Assembly (NCBI GenBank): GCA_965221575.1
Contig: CBDCSM010000014.1
Coordinates: 1 to 64,000 of the forward strand
Direction: 5' to 3'
From: JAPPHA01 sp965221575
GTDB lineage: Bacteria; Pseudomonadota; Alphaproteobacteria; Rhodobacterales; Rhodobacteraceae
Length of the DNA: 64,000 nt
The position numbers were made by a program, and so were the translations under genes. Shown piece after piece: positions 27,767 to 36,165 of this stretch (position 1 is its first letter; every line of letters starts with the position of its first letter). The notes under the pieces were generated by a model that saw only the letters and a program-made list of their open reading frames with translations, ran no database searches and was not told where the DNA came from.

Positions 27767-28266
27767 TGGAGAATCCGGAGATCGTCCAGGATGAACCGGG
27801 CGATTCCTGCACTGTCGTCGAGATGAAATACCGGCCGGTCCGTCTCGCAGTCATCCGGCACGTCGCTCGCGACCGCACGTACGCAAGGATCGGAACATGC
27901 GAGCAGCGGCTGGCCGGTTGCCTGCCGATGGCACTCGATTTTCCTGTGCGCCTCACGCTTGTATCCTTCGACCAGGACCAGGTCGGCAGGAGACAGTTTT
28001 TCGAGCAGTGACTCGATCCGGGGTTCTTCGGCATCGCCGAGTTCGCACATGAGGACCCAGCGCCTTTTCGAAGAAATCAGGATTTCGCTGGCGCCTGCCT
28101 TCCGATGCCGCCAACTGTCCTTGCCGGGCTTGTCGACCTCAAAATTGTGATGCGCATGCTTGATCGTCGAGACCTTCAGCCCCATGGAGCAGAATTCTGC
28201 GATCAATCGCTCGACCAGTCCCGTCTTGCCCGAGTCCTTCCAACCGACGATTCCGTAAATGTTCAC
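27763..28266 (-). CDS. mobB: Molybdopterin-guanine dinucleotide biosynthesis adaptor MobB
   Basis: A 167-residue P-loop protein: GIVGWKDSGKTGLVERL at the N-terminus, then STIKHAHHNFEVDKPGKDS, and LVLVEGYKREAHRKIE, the usual MobB sequence. It binds GTP and assists MobA in attaching GMP to molybdopterin. It overlaps both moeA and mobA by four bases. Confidence 0.94.
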   Translation of the reverse strand: MNIYGIVGWKDSGKTGLVERLIAEFCSMGLKVSTIKHAHHNFEVDKPGKDSWRHRKAGASEILISSKRRWVLMCELGDAEEPRIESLLEKLSPADLVLVEGYKREAHRKIECHRQATGQPLLACSDPCVRAVASDVPDDCETDRPVFHLDDSAGIARFILDDLRILQ

Positions 28267-28889
28267 GCTTCCTGACCCTGGAGAAGCAGTTCTGCCGTCG
28301 CCATATCATCTGGCGTGTTCACGTTGAAGAAAGGATCGAATTTCCCGATCGGAAATTCGACGCGTTCACATCCGTGCGGCATCGTCCATTCGACGACTTT
28401 TCGCACTCCGGCCCGGATGCTTCGACGCAGGTCGTCGCGAAGTGCCACGCTCCAGATTCCGAACGTCGGATGGCGAACTGCGCGCCCTGAAGCCGCCGGG
28501 GAGGTAACCGCCATTGCCAGCGGCGAACCCGATTCACGTGCGCCTGCCGACAACCGCGCGGCGAGGTCTTCTGGAAAAAAGGGAGTGTCGGCCGCGACGG
28601 TCACGATCCGGTCCACGCCGATTCCGTGCGCCCAGTCCATTCCGGCGAGCACGCCCGCGAGCGGACCGGCGAATCCTTCGATCGAGTCCGCGAGTACGGG
28701 CAGGCCATATGCCGCAAAACGGTCGACGTTGCCATTCGCGTTGATCGCGATCGGGCACGCCTGTGTTCTCAACCGGGCGAGAACCCGATCAAGTATCGGT
28801 ATTCCTCCCAGCTCGAGAAGGCACTTGTCGCCCCCGCCCATGCGGGATGACCGCCCACCAGCCAGGATCACCCCGGGAATGTCAGTCAT
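28263..28889 (-). CDS. mobA: Molybdenum cofactor guanylyltransferase MobA
   Basis: A 208-residue nucleotidyltransferase. ILAGGRSSRMGGGDKCLLEL near the N-terminus is the GTP-binding signature, and VAADTPFFPEDLA is the second motif. It makes the guanine dinucleotide form of the molybdenum cofactor. The start at 28889 is preferred to an upstream one because family proteins begin a few residues before ILAGG; it overlaps the fdhD stop by eight bases. Confidence 0.93.
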   Translation of the reverse strand: MTDIPGVILAGGRSSRMGGGDKCLLELGGIPILDRVLARLRTQACPIAINANGNVDRFAAYGLPVLADSIEGFAGPLAGVLAGMDWAHGIGVDRIVTVAADTPFFPEDLAARLSAGARESGSPLAMAVTSPAASGRAVRHPTFGIWSVALRDDLRRSIRAGVRKVVEWTMPHGCERVEFPIGKFDPFFNVNTPDDMATAELLLQGQEA

Positions 28890-29763
28890 CGAGTGCGCTC
28901 TTCCTGTGCAGGCGCCTGTCCTCGTCCGCAATTCCGGCGGCATCGGCATCCCGTACCAACCGGTCTTCGCCGCTGAGGCAGACATATCTCTTGCCGCGCA
29001 TGCGACCGATCAGGGTCAAGCCGAGTTCGCGGGCGAGTTCAACGCCCCAGGCCGTGAACCCCGAACGCGACGCCAGGACCGGGATGCCCATGGTTGCCGT
29101 CTTGATAACCATTTCCGAGGTAAGCCGGCCGGTCGTATAGAGAATCTTGTCGTCGGGACCGACGTCATTGCTGACCATCCAGCCTGCGACCTTGTCCACG
29201 GCGTTGTGCCGCCCAACATCCTCCATGTAGACCAGCGGACGGTCGGCCTTGCAAAGTACTGTTCCGTGAATGGCGCCTGCCGCCAGGTAGAGGCTCGGGG
29301 TCGTGTTGATCTTGTGGGCCAGCCTGTACAGCCATGACGTCCTGACACTCGCGTCTGGGAGCACGAGCCCGTCCAGGGACTCCATGATATCACCGAATAC
29401 GGTCCCGACCGCGCACCCGGATGTGCGGGTCTTCTTCTGCAATTTGGCTTCATAGTCCGTCGCGCGGCGCGTACGCACAACGACAATCTGCAGTTCTTCA
29501 TCGTAGTCGACGGCATCCGGCCGTTCCCCGGCCTGCAGCATGCCCTGATTCAAAAGGAATCCGGTTGCAAGGTATTCCGGAAAATCACCGATGGTCATGA
29601 CCGTGACAATCTCCTGGCTGTTCAGGAAGATCGTCAGCGGGCGCTCCTCGACCACCGCGATCTCACAGGCGCCTCCGTCGTGATCCATTCCCGCAACGAC
29701 GCGGGTCAACGCGGCGTTCTCCGGGTTCGGTGCGATCAGGTAGTCATCACGCATTCGAGCCAC
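28882..29763 (-). CDS. fdhD: Formate dehydrogenase accessory sulfurtransferase FdhD
   Basis: A 293-residue protein. Marks are PLTIFLNSQEIVTVMTIGDF, KTRTSGCAVGT with the conserved sulfur-carrying cysteine at 117, VYMEDVGRHNAVDKVAGW, and ILYTTGRLTSEMV. FdhD hands sulfur from a cysteine desulfurase to the molybdenum cofactor of formate dehydrogenase. The loop has one cysteine only, where the E. coli protein has a CxxC pair; single-cysteine versions are known. It heads the Moco block. Confidence 0.93.
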   Translation of the reverse strand: MARMRDDYLIAPNPENAALTRVVAGMDHDGGACEIAVVEERPLTIFLNSQEIVTVMTIGDFPEYLATGFLLNQGMLQAGERPDAVDYDEELQIVVVRTRRATDYEAKLQKKTRTSGCAVGTVFGDIMESLDGLVLPDASVRTSWLYRLAHKINTTPSLYLAAGAIHGTVLCKADRPLVYMEDVGRHNAVDKVAGWMVSNDVGPDDKILYTTGRLTSEMVIKTATMGIPVLASRSGFTAWGVELARELGLTLIGRMRGKRYVCLSGEDRLVRDADAAGIADEDRRLHRKSALDD

Positions 29764-31134
29764 TTTTCTTACCTGTCGCTGTCGTCACGTGCGCTGATGC
29801 CATGTTTCCAGCGCCGCTGCCTATGTACGGAATACGAAAACCATGGACTCGCCGTCGATCATGCGCACGGTGCAGGGTCCGACCCGCGCCCTGTCCCGTC
29901 TGGCCAACGTGTTTCCGTGTCGCCATCCATGAGGTCGACAGGACGCCCCGAACGCGATGCCGGGTGAATTGAACAGGTGCCGTCCCGCGCCCGATGACAG
30001 GGAGGCGCGGCTCGTCCGACGAGATCTGCCGCCATCGCGAATTCCCCTGCGCTTTGCCGAATGCGTCCGGAAGGAGTCCAAGACTGGCAACGAAACCGAG
30101 TTCATGGCCCTTTGGAATGCCATCGTCCGCCGTTTCACCATCACCAGCCATGTTAACATGCCCTTCCACAGCACTGTCCTTAATCGTTCCGACCTCCGAA
30201 TCCAATCTTCCGCGATCAGCGCAGGCCCGAACGAGCTGTCCACCAGGGAATTGCCGGGTGCCGTCAAGTCATGCTTCAGTTTCCCGTCAAATGACTTGGC
30301 AGCGGCTCTCGCCGCCGGATCCCGCGCCGTCTCCACGAGGGCCGGAACGAGGTGTGCAAGACGGTTCCCGCCAGCAAAGGTTCTCAGGTCGGCGCTTCGA
30401 AATGCTTCAAGCGTGGTTTTCCGGTTTGTTCCGGATAGTTCCCACAGTTTCGTGTTGAGCGGGAGTGCTCCTCTCAGCTTGGTCTGCCTGCTGTCCGTGA
30501 AAGTTGTTTCAACGGCGCGACGATCCCGAAGATGGTCCTCCCCCGCCCGCTCGGAAAGGTCCGGGCGGCCGCGCCAAGTGTTTGAACAGCCTGAAATTTG
30601 AAAACCAGGCCACCCAGCCCGGGCGACAGGACTTCCAATCCTGTTCGGAAGTATTTTGTTCACGTCCAGAACAGCGATCAAATGAATCTTGCAGTTCAGG
30701 GAGGTGATGATGGCAGTAGGCTGGAGGGAACGGCATTATGTCGACGTTATGCCGCATGAACCGTCGGGTCGAGTTGCGCAGCCTCGGAAAATGCAGCGCC
30801 AGACCAAAAACCAAAATCAACGCTGTCACTAATCCTTATGGGACCTCAAAGGGGCGCCGAATCGCCCGAATCCTGCGCCTTGAACAACCACCGGAATTGC
30901 AAGGTTTCCGAGCGGCGTCATGGCAATTGCGAGATATTCATAGGATGTTCGGAATACACCGTAGGGTGCGTTCAGATAGCCATGTGCCGAACCCGGATGG
31001 CAGGCGCTTGACCCTCAGGTCCCTGGTGCTCCCGAGATCAGCAACGAGATTCGTACGGCGGTCGCAATCTGGAGGAGGATGAGTAATTTACGTCGACTAC
31101 CATAGCCATCGACGCACTGAGGCTACCTGCCGCT
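29764..31134. other. Long gene-poor stretch before the catabolic island
   Basis: About 1.4 kb without a confident gene. A minus-strand frame (29821-30681, 286 codons) is open, as is an antiparallel plus frame, but neither resembles a known protein and codon choice looks random. The minus frame between about 30100 and 30500 reads more like a protein (FAGGNRLAHLVPALVETARD) and might be a remnant of an old gene. This lies at the left border of the island at 31.4-43.5 kb and could hold decayed integration debris. Confidence 0.45.
30707..30832 (+). CDS. Possible small protein with strong Shine-Dalgarno
   Basis: A 41-codon frame starting ATGATG at 30707, with AGGGAGG immediately before the start. 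The product would be basic (RERHYVDVMPHEPSGRVAQP, then KMQRQTKNQNQRCH). It has no known family and stands alone in a gene-poor region. The only support is the ribosome binding site, so it may be noise. Confidence 0.2.
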   Translation: MMAVGWRERHYVDVMPHEPSGRVAQPRKMQRQTKNQNQRCH

Positions 31135-31216
31135 TCAATTCGCCTTACGAAGAGCGGCGCGGAACGTTTTCGGCGGGACTCCATGATCGCGGGCCAGATC
31201 GGCTACCGATTCGATC
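31135..31216 (-). pseudogene. Remnant of a helix-turn-helix-type C-terminal segment
   Basis: On the minus strand a short run reads IESVADLARDHGVPPKTFRA followed by ALRKAN and a stop. This resembles the helix-turn-helix-like tail found at the C-terminus of several accessory proteins in proteobacteria. No start or upstream domain is joined to it, so it is best seen as a leftover of a lost gene near the island border. Confidence 0.3.
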
Positions 31217-31417
31217 TATCACCCCGCATAAGCAGCATTCCTTTCGTCGGGGCGCTTTCTTTTTTGTGTGGCGACCCGCACCAGTACCGCATCTAAATTA
31301 TGATTACCTTTGACACGTATCCCAAACTTGCCCAAACCCACGCGCCGGCGCGATCCCGATACCCTGAGAAGGCATGGTGAAAAGGGCAGATTGCAAGCAA
31401 AGTTCAAACAGCCTCAC

Positions 31418-31729
31418 TCAAAGCTCCACAAAGACATCATCGCCTTCTACGGAAACAGGATAGGTTTTCAGGGCTTCGCACACCGGCGGAACCGTCGGAT
31501 CGCCGGTTCGATAATCATATGCACCGAAATGCAGCGGACACTCGATTTCAAATTCGTCCACAATCCCTTCGGACAAATGTTGTCTTTCGTGGGTACAATA
31601 CCCGTCGGCGGCGTAGAAGTTTCCGTCTGGTCCGTGGATGATAATCAGGCTCTTGTCGCCGTGATCAAATCGATTGACGTCTTCTTCTTCAATGTCGCCG
31701 ACCGAGCAGACGCGAACTTTTTCGGGCAT
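31418..31729 (-). CDS. Rieske-type 2Fe-2S ferredoxin, MocE-like
   Basis: A 103-residue soluble ferredoxin. Cluster ligands are C45 and H47 in YCTHERQ and C64 and H67 in CPLHFGAYDY, the Rieske pattern. The short single-domain form and sequence style match MocE of rhizopine catabolism, where a ferredoxin feeds a three-component oxygenase. It is last in an eight-gene minus-strand operon led by an ABC sugar-type importer, 12 bases after the PanB-like gene. Likely partners are the FAD reductase and membrane oxygenase genes at 40.3-42.5 kb; pairing is inferred. Confidence 0.9.
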   Translation of the reverse strand: MPEKVRVCSVGDIEEEDVNRFDHGDKSLIIIHGPDGNFYAADGYCTHERQHLSEGIVDEFEIECPLHFGAYDYRTGDPTVPPVCEALKTYPVSVEGDDVFVEL

Positions 31730-31741
31730 TTTTCGCTTTCC

Positions 31742-32566
31742 CTAGATGTTGTCGATGCTATGCAACAGCTTTTCGTACTCGGCCTCGGACATGGTCGGTG
31801 TGATGTGATCCGGTGGAAAGGCACCTGAGTTGGCGGCCTCACGAAACGCCGTCAAGGCTGCGACGCGCGCGTCATGAACCTGTTGGTGCAGGGACGACAG
31901 ATTGCCAAACACCTGAACGTGCCGCGGCGGATTTGGTGTCTCGCCGGTCAGATCGGTCTGGAATAGAAAGTTCACATCCCCACCTTTACCAGAACCGAGC
32001 GAGACGCAGATCAGTGGCGTACGCTTTGCGATTTCGGCCATGGTTTGGGCCGCGATCACCTCGGATTCCACAGCGAAAGCTCCGGCGCACTCCAGGCGCT
32101 TGTAGTCACGGAACAACTCCAACGCCTCTTCTGCCGTCTTGCCAACCGCGCGCATCCCACCAATCGAGACCGACTTTCGCGGCACCAAACCAAGGTGCCC
32201 CATCACCGGAATGCCTTCCCGTGCGAGCGTTTCGACCACCTGAAAACTGCGCGGTGTGATGATTGCATCGGCGCCTGCTTGCAGCGCACGGAACGCCTCA
32301 CGCAAGATATCATCGGTCGTCGCATGCTCGGTCATCTTGATTGCAGCCGTACAAAAGGTCGTCTTGTTGTGCTGCCGGATGATGCCAGCGTTGGCGGCGT
32401 CGCTAACCATCATGTCAATTCCGGCTTCTTCGGTTGCGCACAATTCTTCCGGAGTGTTCGCCGTCACCTGCACAAGCTTCCGACCCTCGGCTTTCGCCTT
32501 GCGCATGCACGGAACGGTCACGGTTCGCTCAGCCGGTTGCGCGCCGGCAGTATAGATTTTCTTCAC
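31742..32566 (-). CDS. PanB-like ketopantoate hydroxymethyltransferase family protein
   Basis: A 274-residue TIM-barrel protein related to 3-methyl-2-oxobutanoate hydroxymethyltransferase: GIPVMGHLGLVPRKSVSIGG and VESEVIAAQTMAEIAKRTPLI are family-like. In PanB the enzyme moves a hydroxymethyl group from methylene-tetrahydrofolate to a 2-oxoacid. The start is GTG at 32566 with GGGAGGG upstream, overlapping the b561 stop (GTGA). Its place inside a transport and oxygenase operon, away from panC, suggests a catabolic aldol or retro-aldol, or C1-capture reaction rather than pantothenate synthesis. Phosphoenolpyruvate mutase-like relatives are an alternative. Confidence 0.75.
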   Translation of the reverse strand: MKKIYTAGAQPAERTVTVPCMRKAKAEGRKLVQVTANTPEELCATEEAGIDMMVSDAANAGIIRQHNKTTFCTAAIKMTEHATTDDILREAFRALQAGADAIITPRSFQVVETLAREGIPVMGHLGLVPRKSVSIGGMRAVGKTAEEALELFRDYKRLECAGAFAVESEVIAAQTMAEIAKRTPLICVSLGSGKGGDVNFLFQTDLTGETPNPPRHVQVFGNLSSLHQQVHDARVAALTAFREAANSGAFPPDHITPTMSEAEYEKLLHSIDNI

Positions 32567-33300
32567 GTTTTCCCTCCCGGAGGCAGTCGTTTGATCCCAA
32601 AGCCAATCGGTTCGATCCGGTTGCCCGGCAATTCCGGGTCTGTACCCCAAATGGCCTGGTATGTGTCAACCGCGCCCAGAGTGACTTGCAAAATGACCGC
32701 AACGCCCAGCAAGATCACCCACCAAAGCATGATTGCGCCCCACATCCAAATGGGCGCGTTGGCGGAATAAAGTCCGAACAGGATTGCCAGAACACCTGAG
32801 GCCAGGGCCACATAGCCGAGAAACTTGTGGCTATATTCAAAGATCTTTCGCCTGCGCGTCATGTCGAAATGATCCCCGCGCCAACTGCCGTCAGGTGCAG
32901 GATATGTCGGCCCGCCCGCCGATCCGCGAAAGAGACCCGTAAAAACCTGAAGCACCATAAGCACCATGGTCAGCCATCCAAAGAAATGATGCGGCGAGTC
33001 GAAAAACCTGATGGCGCCCAATTGCCGGACGATCACGATCAACCCCGCCAGGCTGATCAGCGCGCCTGTCCATTGCAGCCACAAGTGAGTGTGCCACCAT
33101 GTACGGTTGTCCAGCTCCCGCGGCCAGTTCTGGCGAGGCGTGATCTTGAAATAGCGCGCCGCGAGAACACCGATGGGAACCAAAACAACCCAGGCGAAAA
33201 CCATCAGCCGCCCATGCCAAATTTCTGCGCCGTTGACCTCATGCCGACGCGTGTAATCAATGGGCGACAGGAGCCAGTCAACGAGCGCAAGCTCTTCCAT
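32563..33300 (-). CDS. Cytochrome b561-domain membrane protein
   Basis: A 245-residue protein with five or six hydrophobic segments and histidines placed as heme ligands (WHGRLMVF, HTHLWLQW, HHFFGW, EYSHKFLGY). This is the cytochrome b561/ferric reductase transmembrane plan, with transmembrane electron transfer as the usual role. No signal peptide or DOMON domain is attached. It is in the importer operon, three bases from the ATPase gene. In context it may supply or drain electrons for the oxygenase, but this is a guess. Confidence 0.8.
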   Translation of the reverse strand: MEELALVDWLLSPIDYTRRHEVNGAEIWHGRLMVFAWVVLVPIGVLAARYFKITPRQNWPRELDNRTWWHTHLWLQWTGALISLAGLIVIVRQLGAIRFFDSPHHFFGWLTMVLMVLQVFTGLFRGSAGGPTYPAPDGSWRGDHFDMTRRRKIFEYSHKFLGYVALASGVLAILFGLYSANAPIWMWGAIMLWWVILLGVAVILQVTLGAVDTYQAIWGTDPELPGNRIEPIGFGIKRLPPGGKT

Positions 33301-33303
33301 GTT

Positions 33304-34347
33304 TCAAAAGCGCAGCCCCGTGTCAGGGTCAAAGATGTGATGCGTTGGGTTGTCCAGCCGCAGCGGAACGATTTCGCGGGGCTTCAAGTTCAACCGGTTC
33401 TTGGACAAAAGCGTCACTTTCACACCCGCCAATGTCACTTGAACCAGAGTTTCCGAACCCAGAGGTTCGACCACGTCGACGGCCGCCTCCGCCCCGCCTT
33501 CGACGATCTCGATGTGCTCGGGCCGGACGCCGTAAATCACCTTGCCACTTGCGGCCCCGCCTACATTCGGAATGACGTAGCCCGTTGACAGTCTCAGGCC
33601 GCCTTCGACAACCTCGGTTTCAAAGAAGTTCATCGAAGGTGAGCCGATGAAGCCCGCCACGAAACTGTTGGCGGGGTTGTCATATAGATCGAGCGGCGCC
33701 CCTTGTTGTTGCACGACACCGGCATCCAATATGACGATCCGATCAGCCATCGTCATCGCCTCGACCTGATCATGTGTGACGTAAACCGTTGTCGTGCCAA
33801 GATTTTGTTGAAGAGACCGGATCTCGGCCCGCATCTGTACCCGCAGTTTCGCGTCAAGGTTCGACAAGGGTTCGTCAAACAGAAACACCTGTGGATCGCG
33901 CACGATGGCACGCCCCATCGCCACCCGCTGGCGTTGTCCGCCCGAAAGCGCCTTCGGTTGCCGGTCCAGAAAATCAGTCAGGCCGATGATCTCGGCTGCC
34001 TTGCCGACGCGCGCTGCGATTTCCGGTTTTGGTACGCCGGCAAGACGCAGGGAGAACCCCATGTTCTGCGCCACGGTCATGTGCGGATAAAGCGCGTAGG
34101 ATTGGAACACCATCGCGATGTCGCGTTGTTTGGGCCGGACGTCATTCACGACCTTGTCGTTGATCATGATCTCCCCCGAGGTGACGCTTTCAAGCCCCGC
34201 GAGCATCCTTAGAAGCGTGGACTTGCCGCAACCGGAGGCACCGACGAGGATGCAGAACTCACCATCTTCGATCCGGAAGTCGATGCCATGCAGCACCTCG
34301 ACCGCGCCATAGCTCTTGCGGATGTCTTTGAATGTCACGCTGCCCAT
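33304..34347 (-). CDS. Sugar-type ABC transporter ATP-binding protein (UgpC/MalK family)
   Basis: A 347-residue ATPase. Walker A GASGCGKS, signature LSGGQRQRV and Walker B FLFDEPLSNLDAKLR are complete, and the C-terminal regulatory OB-type domain (YGVRPEHIEIVEGG) marks the MalK/UgpC group. It energises the two permeases encoded just upstream (four bases away). These CUT1 importers bring in oligosaccharides, polyols or glycerol phosphate. Confidence 0.93.
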   Translation of the reverse strand: MGSVTFKDIRKSYGAVEVLHGIDFRIEDGEFCILVGASGCGKSTLLRMLAGLESVTSGEIMINDKVVNDVRPKQRDIAMVFQSYALYPHMTVAQNMGFSLRLAGVPKPEIAARVGKAAEIIGLTDFLDRQPKALSGGQRQRVAMGRAIVRDPQVFLFDEPLSNLDAKLRVQMRAEIRSLQQNLGTTTVYVTHDQVEAMTMADRIVILDAGVVQQQGAPLDLYDNPANSFVAGFIGSPSMNFFETEVVEGGLRLSTGYVIPNVGGAASGKVIYGVRPEHIEIVEGGAEAAVDVVEPLGSETLVQVTLAGVKVTLLSKNRLNLKPREIVPLRLDNPTHHIFDPDTGLRF

Positions 34348-34351
34348 GACG

Positions 34352-35188
34352 TTATCCTTTCACCGCACCGGCGGTCAGACCGGTGATGATCTGGCGTGCG
34401 GCAAAGAACGTGATGATTAGTGAAGGGATCACGACCAGCGTTCCCATGGCCATGATGCGTCCCCATTCGACACCCTCGTCAGTCAGGAACCCCTGAATGG
34501 CGACCGGCAGGGTTCGAGCTTTTCGACCTGTCAGGAACAGCGCCAGCAGAAATTCATTCCAGGCGATGCGGAAAGTGAAAATCGCCGCCACCGCGTAGCC
34601 CGACTTCATCAGGGGGAAGATAACGAGGCGGAAAACCTGGAACGGGGTCGCGCCGTCGACTATGGCGGCTTCCTCCAGATCCTCGGGGATTTGCTTGACA
34701 AAGCTGAAGAGAAGCCAAATCGCAAAAGGCAGGTTCAGAGCCGTGTAAAACAACGTCAGTCCCCAAAGCTCCTCGAAACGGCCCGAGAAGCCCCAGCGGG
34801 ACCACAACGCAAAAACCGGCACGGCGATCACCGCCGGCGGCACCATTCGGATCATCAGGTTGCCGTAGCTGACAATCCCCCGGCCCCAGAAGTCCTTGCG
34901 CGCGATGGCATAAGCCGCCGATCCGGCCAGTGCGAGGGTGATCAACGTCGACATGATCGCCACGAAAAGCGAGTTGAAAAGGTAGCGGTCGAAATTCTTC
35001 TGAAACAGCACGTTCGAATAGTTGTCGAGCGTGGGCACAAAAAGCCACAATGGCACCCGGCTGAACATGTCGACCTGGTTTTTGAACGAGGTCATGATCA
35101 TGATGTAAACCGGCCCGATCGCCAACAGGGCAAGGATGACCACAAGTGCGTAATGGGATGGCGTAGCTCTTTCTGCTGTCGAGCTCAT
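34352..35188 (-). CDS. Sugar-type ABC transporter permease (MalG family)
   Basis: A 278-residue permease with six hydrophobic segments. The coupling-loop pattern EEAAIVDGATPFQVFRLVIF is the EAA motif for contact with the ATPase. It follows the first permease with only one base between them, as usual for CUT1 importers. Confidence 0.92.
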   Translation of the reverse strand: MSSTAERATPSHYALVVILALLAIGPVYIMIMTSFKNQVDMFSRVPLWLFVPTLDNYSNVLFQKNFDRYLFNSLFVAIMSTLITLALAGSAAYAIARKDFWGRGIVSYGNLMIRMVPPAVIAVPVFALWSRWGFSGRFEELWGLTLFYTALNLPFAIWLLFSFVKQIPEDLEEAAIVDGATPFQVFRLVIFPLMKSGYAVAAIFTFRIAWNEFLLALFLTGRKARTLPVAIQGFLTDEGVEWGRIMAMGTLVVIPSLIITFFAARQIITGLTAGAVKG

Positions 35189-35189
35189 C

Positions 35190-36101
35190 TCAGAAATCCG
35201 ACTTCGTTTTCATGGGATTGGAAAAGGACAATACGATCAGGCTGAGCACGGTCACTATGCCCAAAAGAAGCATCGAGATTGTCGAGGCGTAGCCAAGATT
35301 CTGGCTCAGGAACGCGACCTTGTAGACATGTAATGCCAATAACTCCGTCTCGAGACCCGGGCCGCCTTCGGTCAGAATGAAGACCACCTCGACCACCTTG
35401 TAGACGTCAACGATCCGCATCAGCAGGGCGACGATCAGGACCGATTTGATCATTGGCAACTTCACAAGAAACGTCATCTGCCACCAGTTGGCTCCATCGA
35501 TGGTCGAGGCTTCGATCACATCCCTGGGGATACCCTGCAAACCCGCCAGCACGATGATGAAAATGAACGGCGTCCACTGCCAGATATCGGTGATGATCAG
35601 CGAGGTCAGCGCGATATTAGGATCCGCCAACCAGGGGATCGGATCGATTCCGAGCCAGGCGCCGAGGTAATAGTTGATCATGCCGGTGCGCGCGTCGAAC
35701 AGATACCGCCAGATCAGACCGACGACGATCGGCGAAACCATCAGCGGAATGATCAGGGCCGTACGAAACAGGGACGCTCCGCGGATTGGACGTTCCAAGG
35801 CCAGGGCAAGCCCCGTACCGACGAACATCTCGATCAGAACAACCCAGAAGCCATAACGCAACGTGACCCAGAAGGAATACCAGACGTTCGGATCATTCAG
35901 AAGTTTCTCGAACCATTGCAGCCCGACCCATTCCCGGGTTTCCCACGGTGTGCCCATGGAATAGTCCAGAAAAGACATCTGCACCGTGGTAAATAGCGGA
36001 TAGACCAGCCCGATGATCAGGATCAGCAGCGCCGGGGCCAGAAAGGCATAGGCAATCAGGTTCTCGGAAAGAACCGTACGCAGGTTCTTCATGAGGGTCA
36101 C
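35190..36101 (-). CDS. Sugar-type ABC transporter permease (MalF/UgpA family)
   Basis: A 303-residue permease with six hydrophobic segments and the EAA pattern EASTIDGANWWQMTFLVKLP. It pairs with the MalG-type permease to form the channel. A stem-loop in the gap before it separates it from the highly expressed binding protein. Confidence 0.92.
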   Translation of the reverse strand: MTLMKNLRTVLSENLIAYAFLAPALLILIIGLVYPLFTTVQMSFLDYSMGTPWETREWVGLQWFEKLLNDPNVWYSFWVTLRYGFWVVLIEMFVGTGLALALERPIRGASLFRTALIIPLMVSPIVVGLIWRYLFDARTGMINYYLGAWLGIDPIPWLADPNIALTSLIITDIWQWTPFIFIIVLAGLQGIPRDVIEASTIDGANWWQMTFLVKLPMIKSVLIVALLMRIVDVYKVVEVVFILTEGGPGLETELLALHVYKVAFLSQNLGYASTISMLLLGIVTVLSLIVLSFSNPMKTKSDF

Positions 36102-36117
36102 CGGTGAAAGTGCATGA

Positions 36118-36150
36118 CATCGGGGCGCCGAGCGATGCCGCGCCCCGATG
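36118..36150 (-). terminator. Stem-loop between binding-protein and permease genes
   Basis: Perfect 11-base arms, CATCGGGGCGC at 36118-36128 and its complement at 36140-36150, around an 11-base loop. It begins 15 bases after the binding-protein stop on the minus strand. No T tract follows, so it probably acts as an mRNA-protecting 3' hairpin or partial attenuator, as in malE-malF. Confidence 0.6.
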
Positions 36151-36165
36151 CTTCATCAAGCAGTC

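Noticed and set aside
29821..30681. A 286-codon minus-strand frame
   Set aside because: No family resemblance, no ribosome binding site, and an equally open antiparallel frame. Long chance frames are common at this GC content. Kept only as part of the gene-poor stretch.
31219..31407. 62-codon minus-strand frame near the Rieske gene
   Set aside because: Basic and short, without motif or ribosome binding site; probably noise at the island border.
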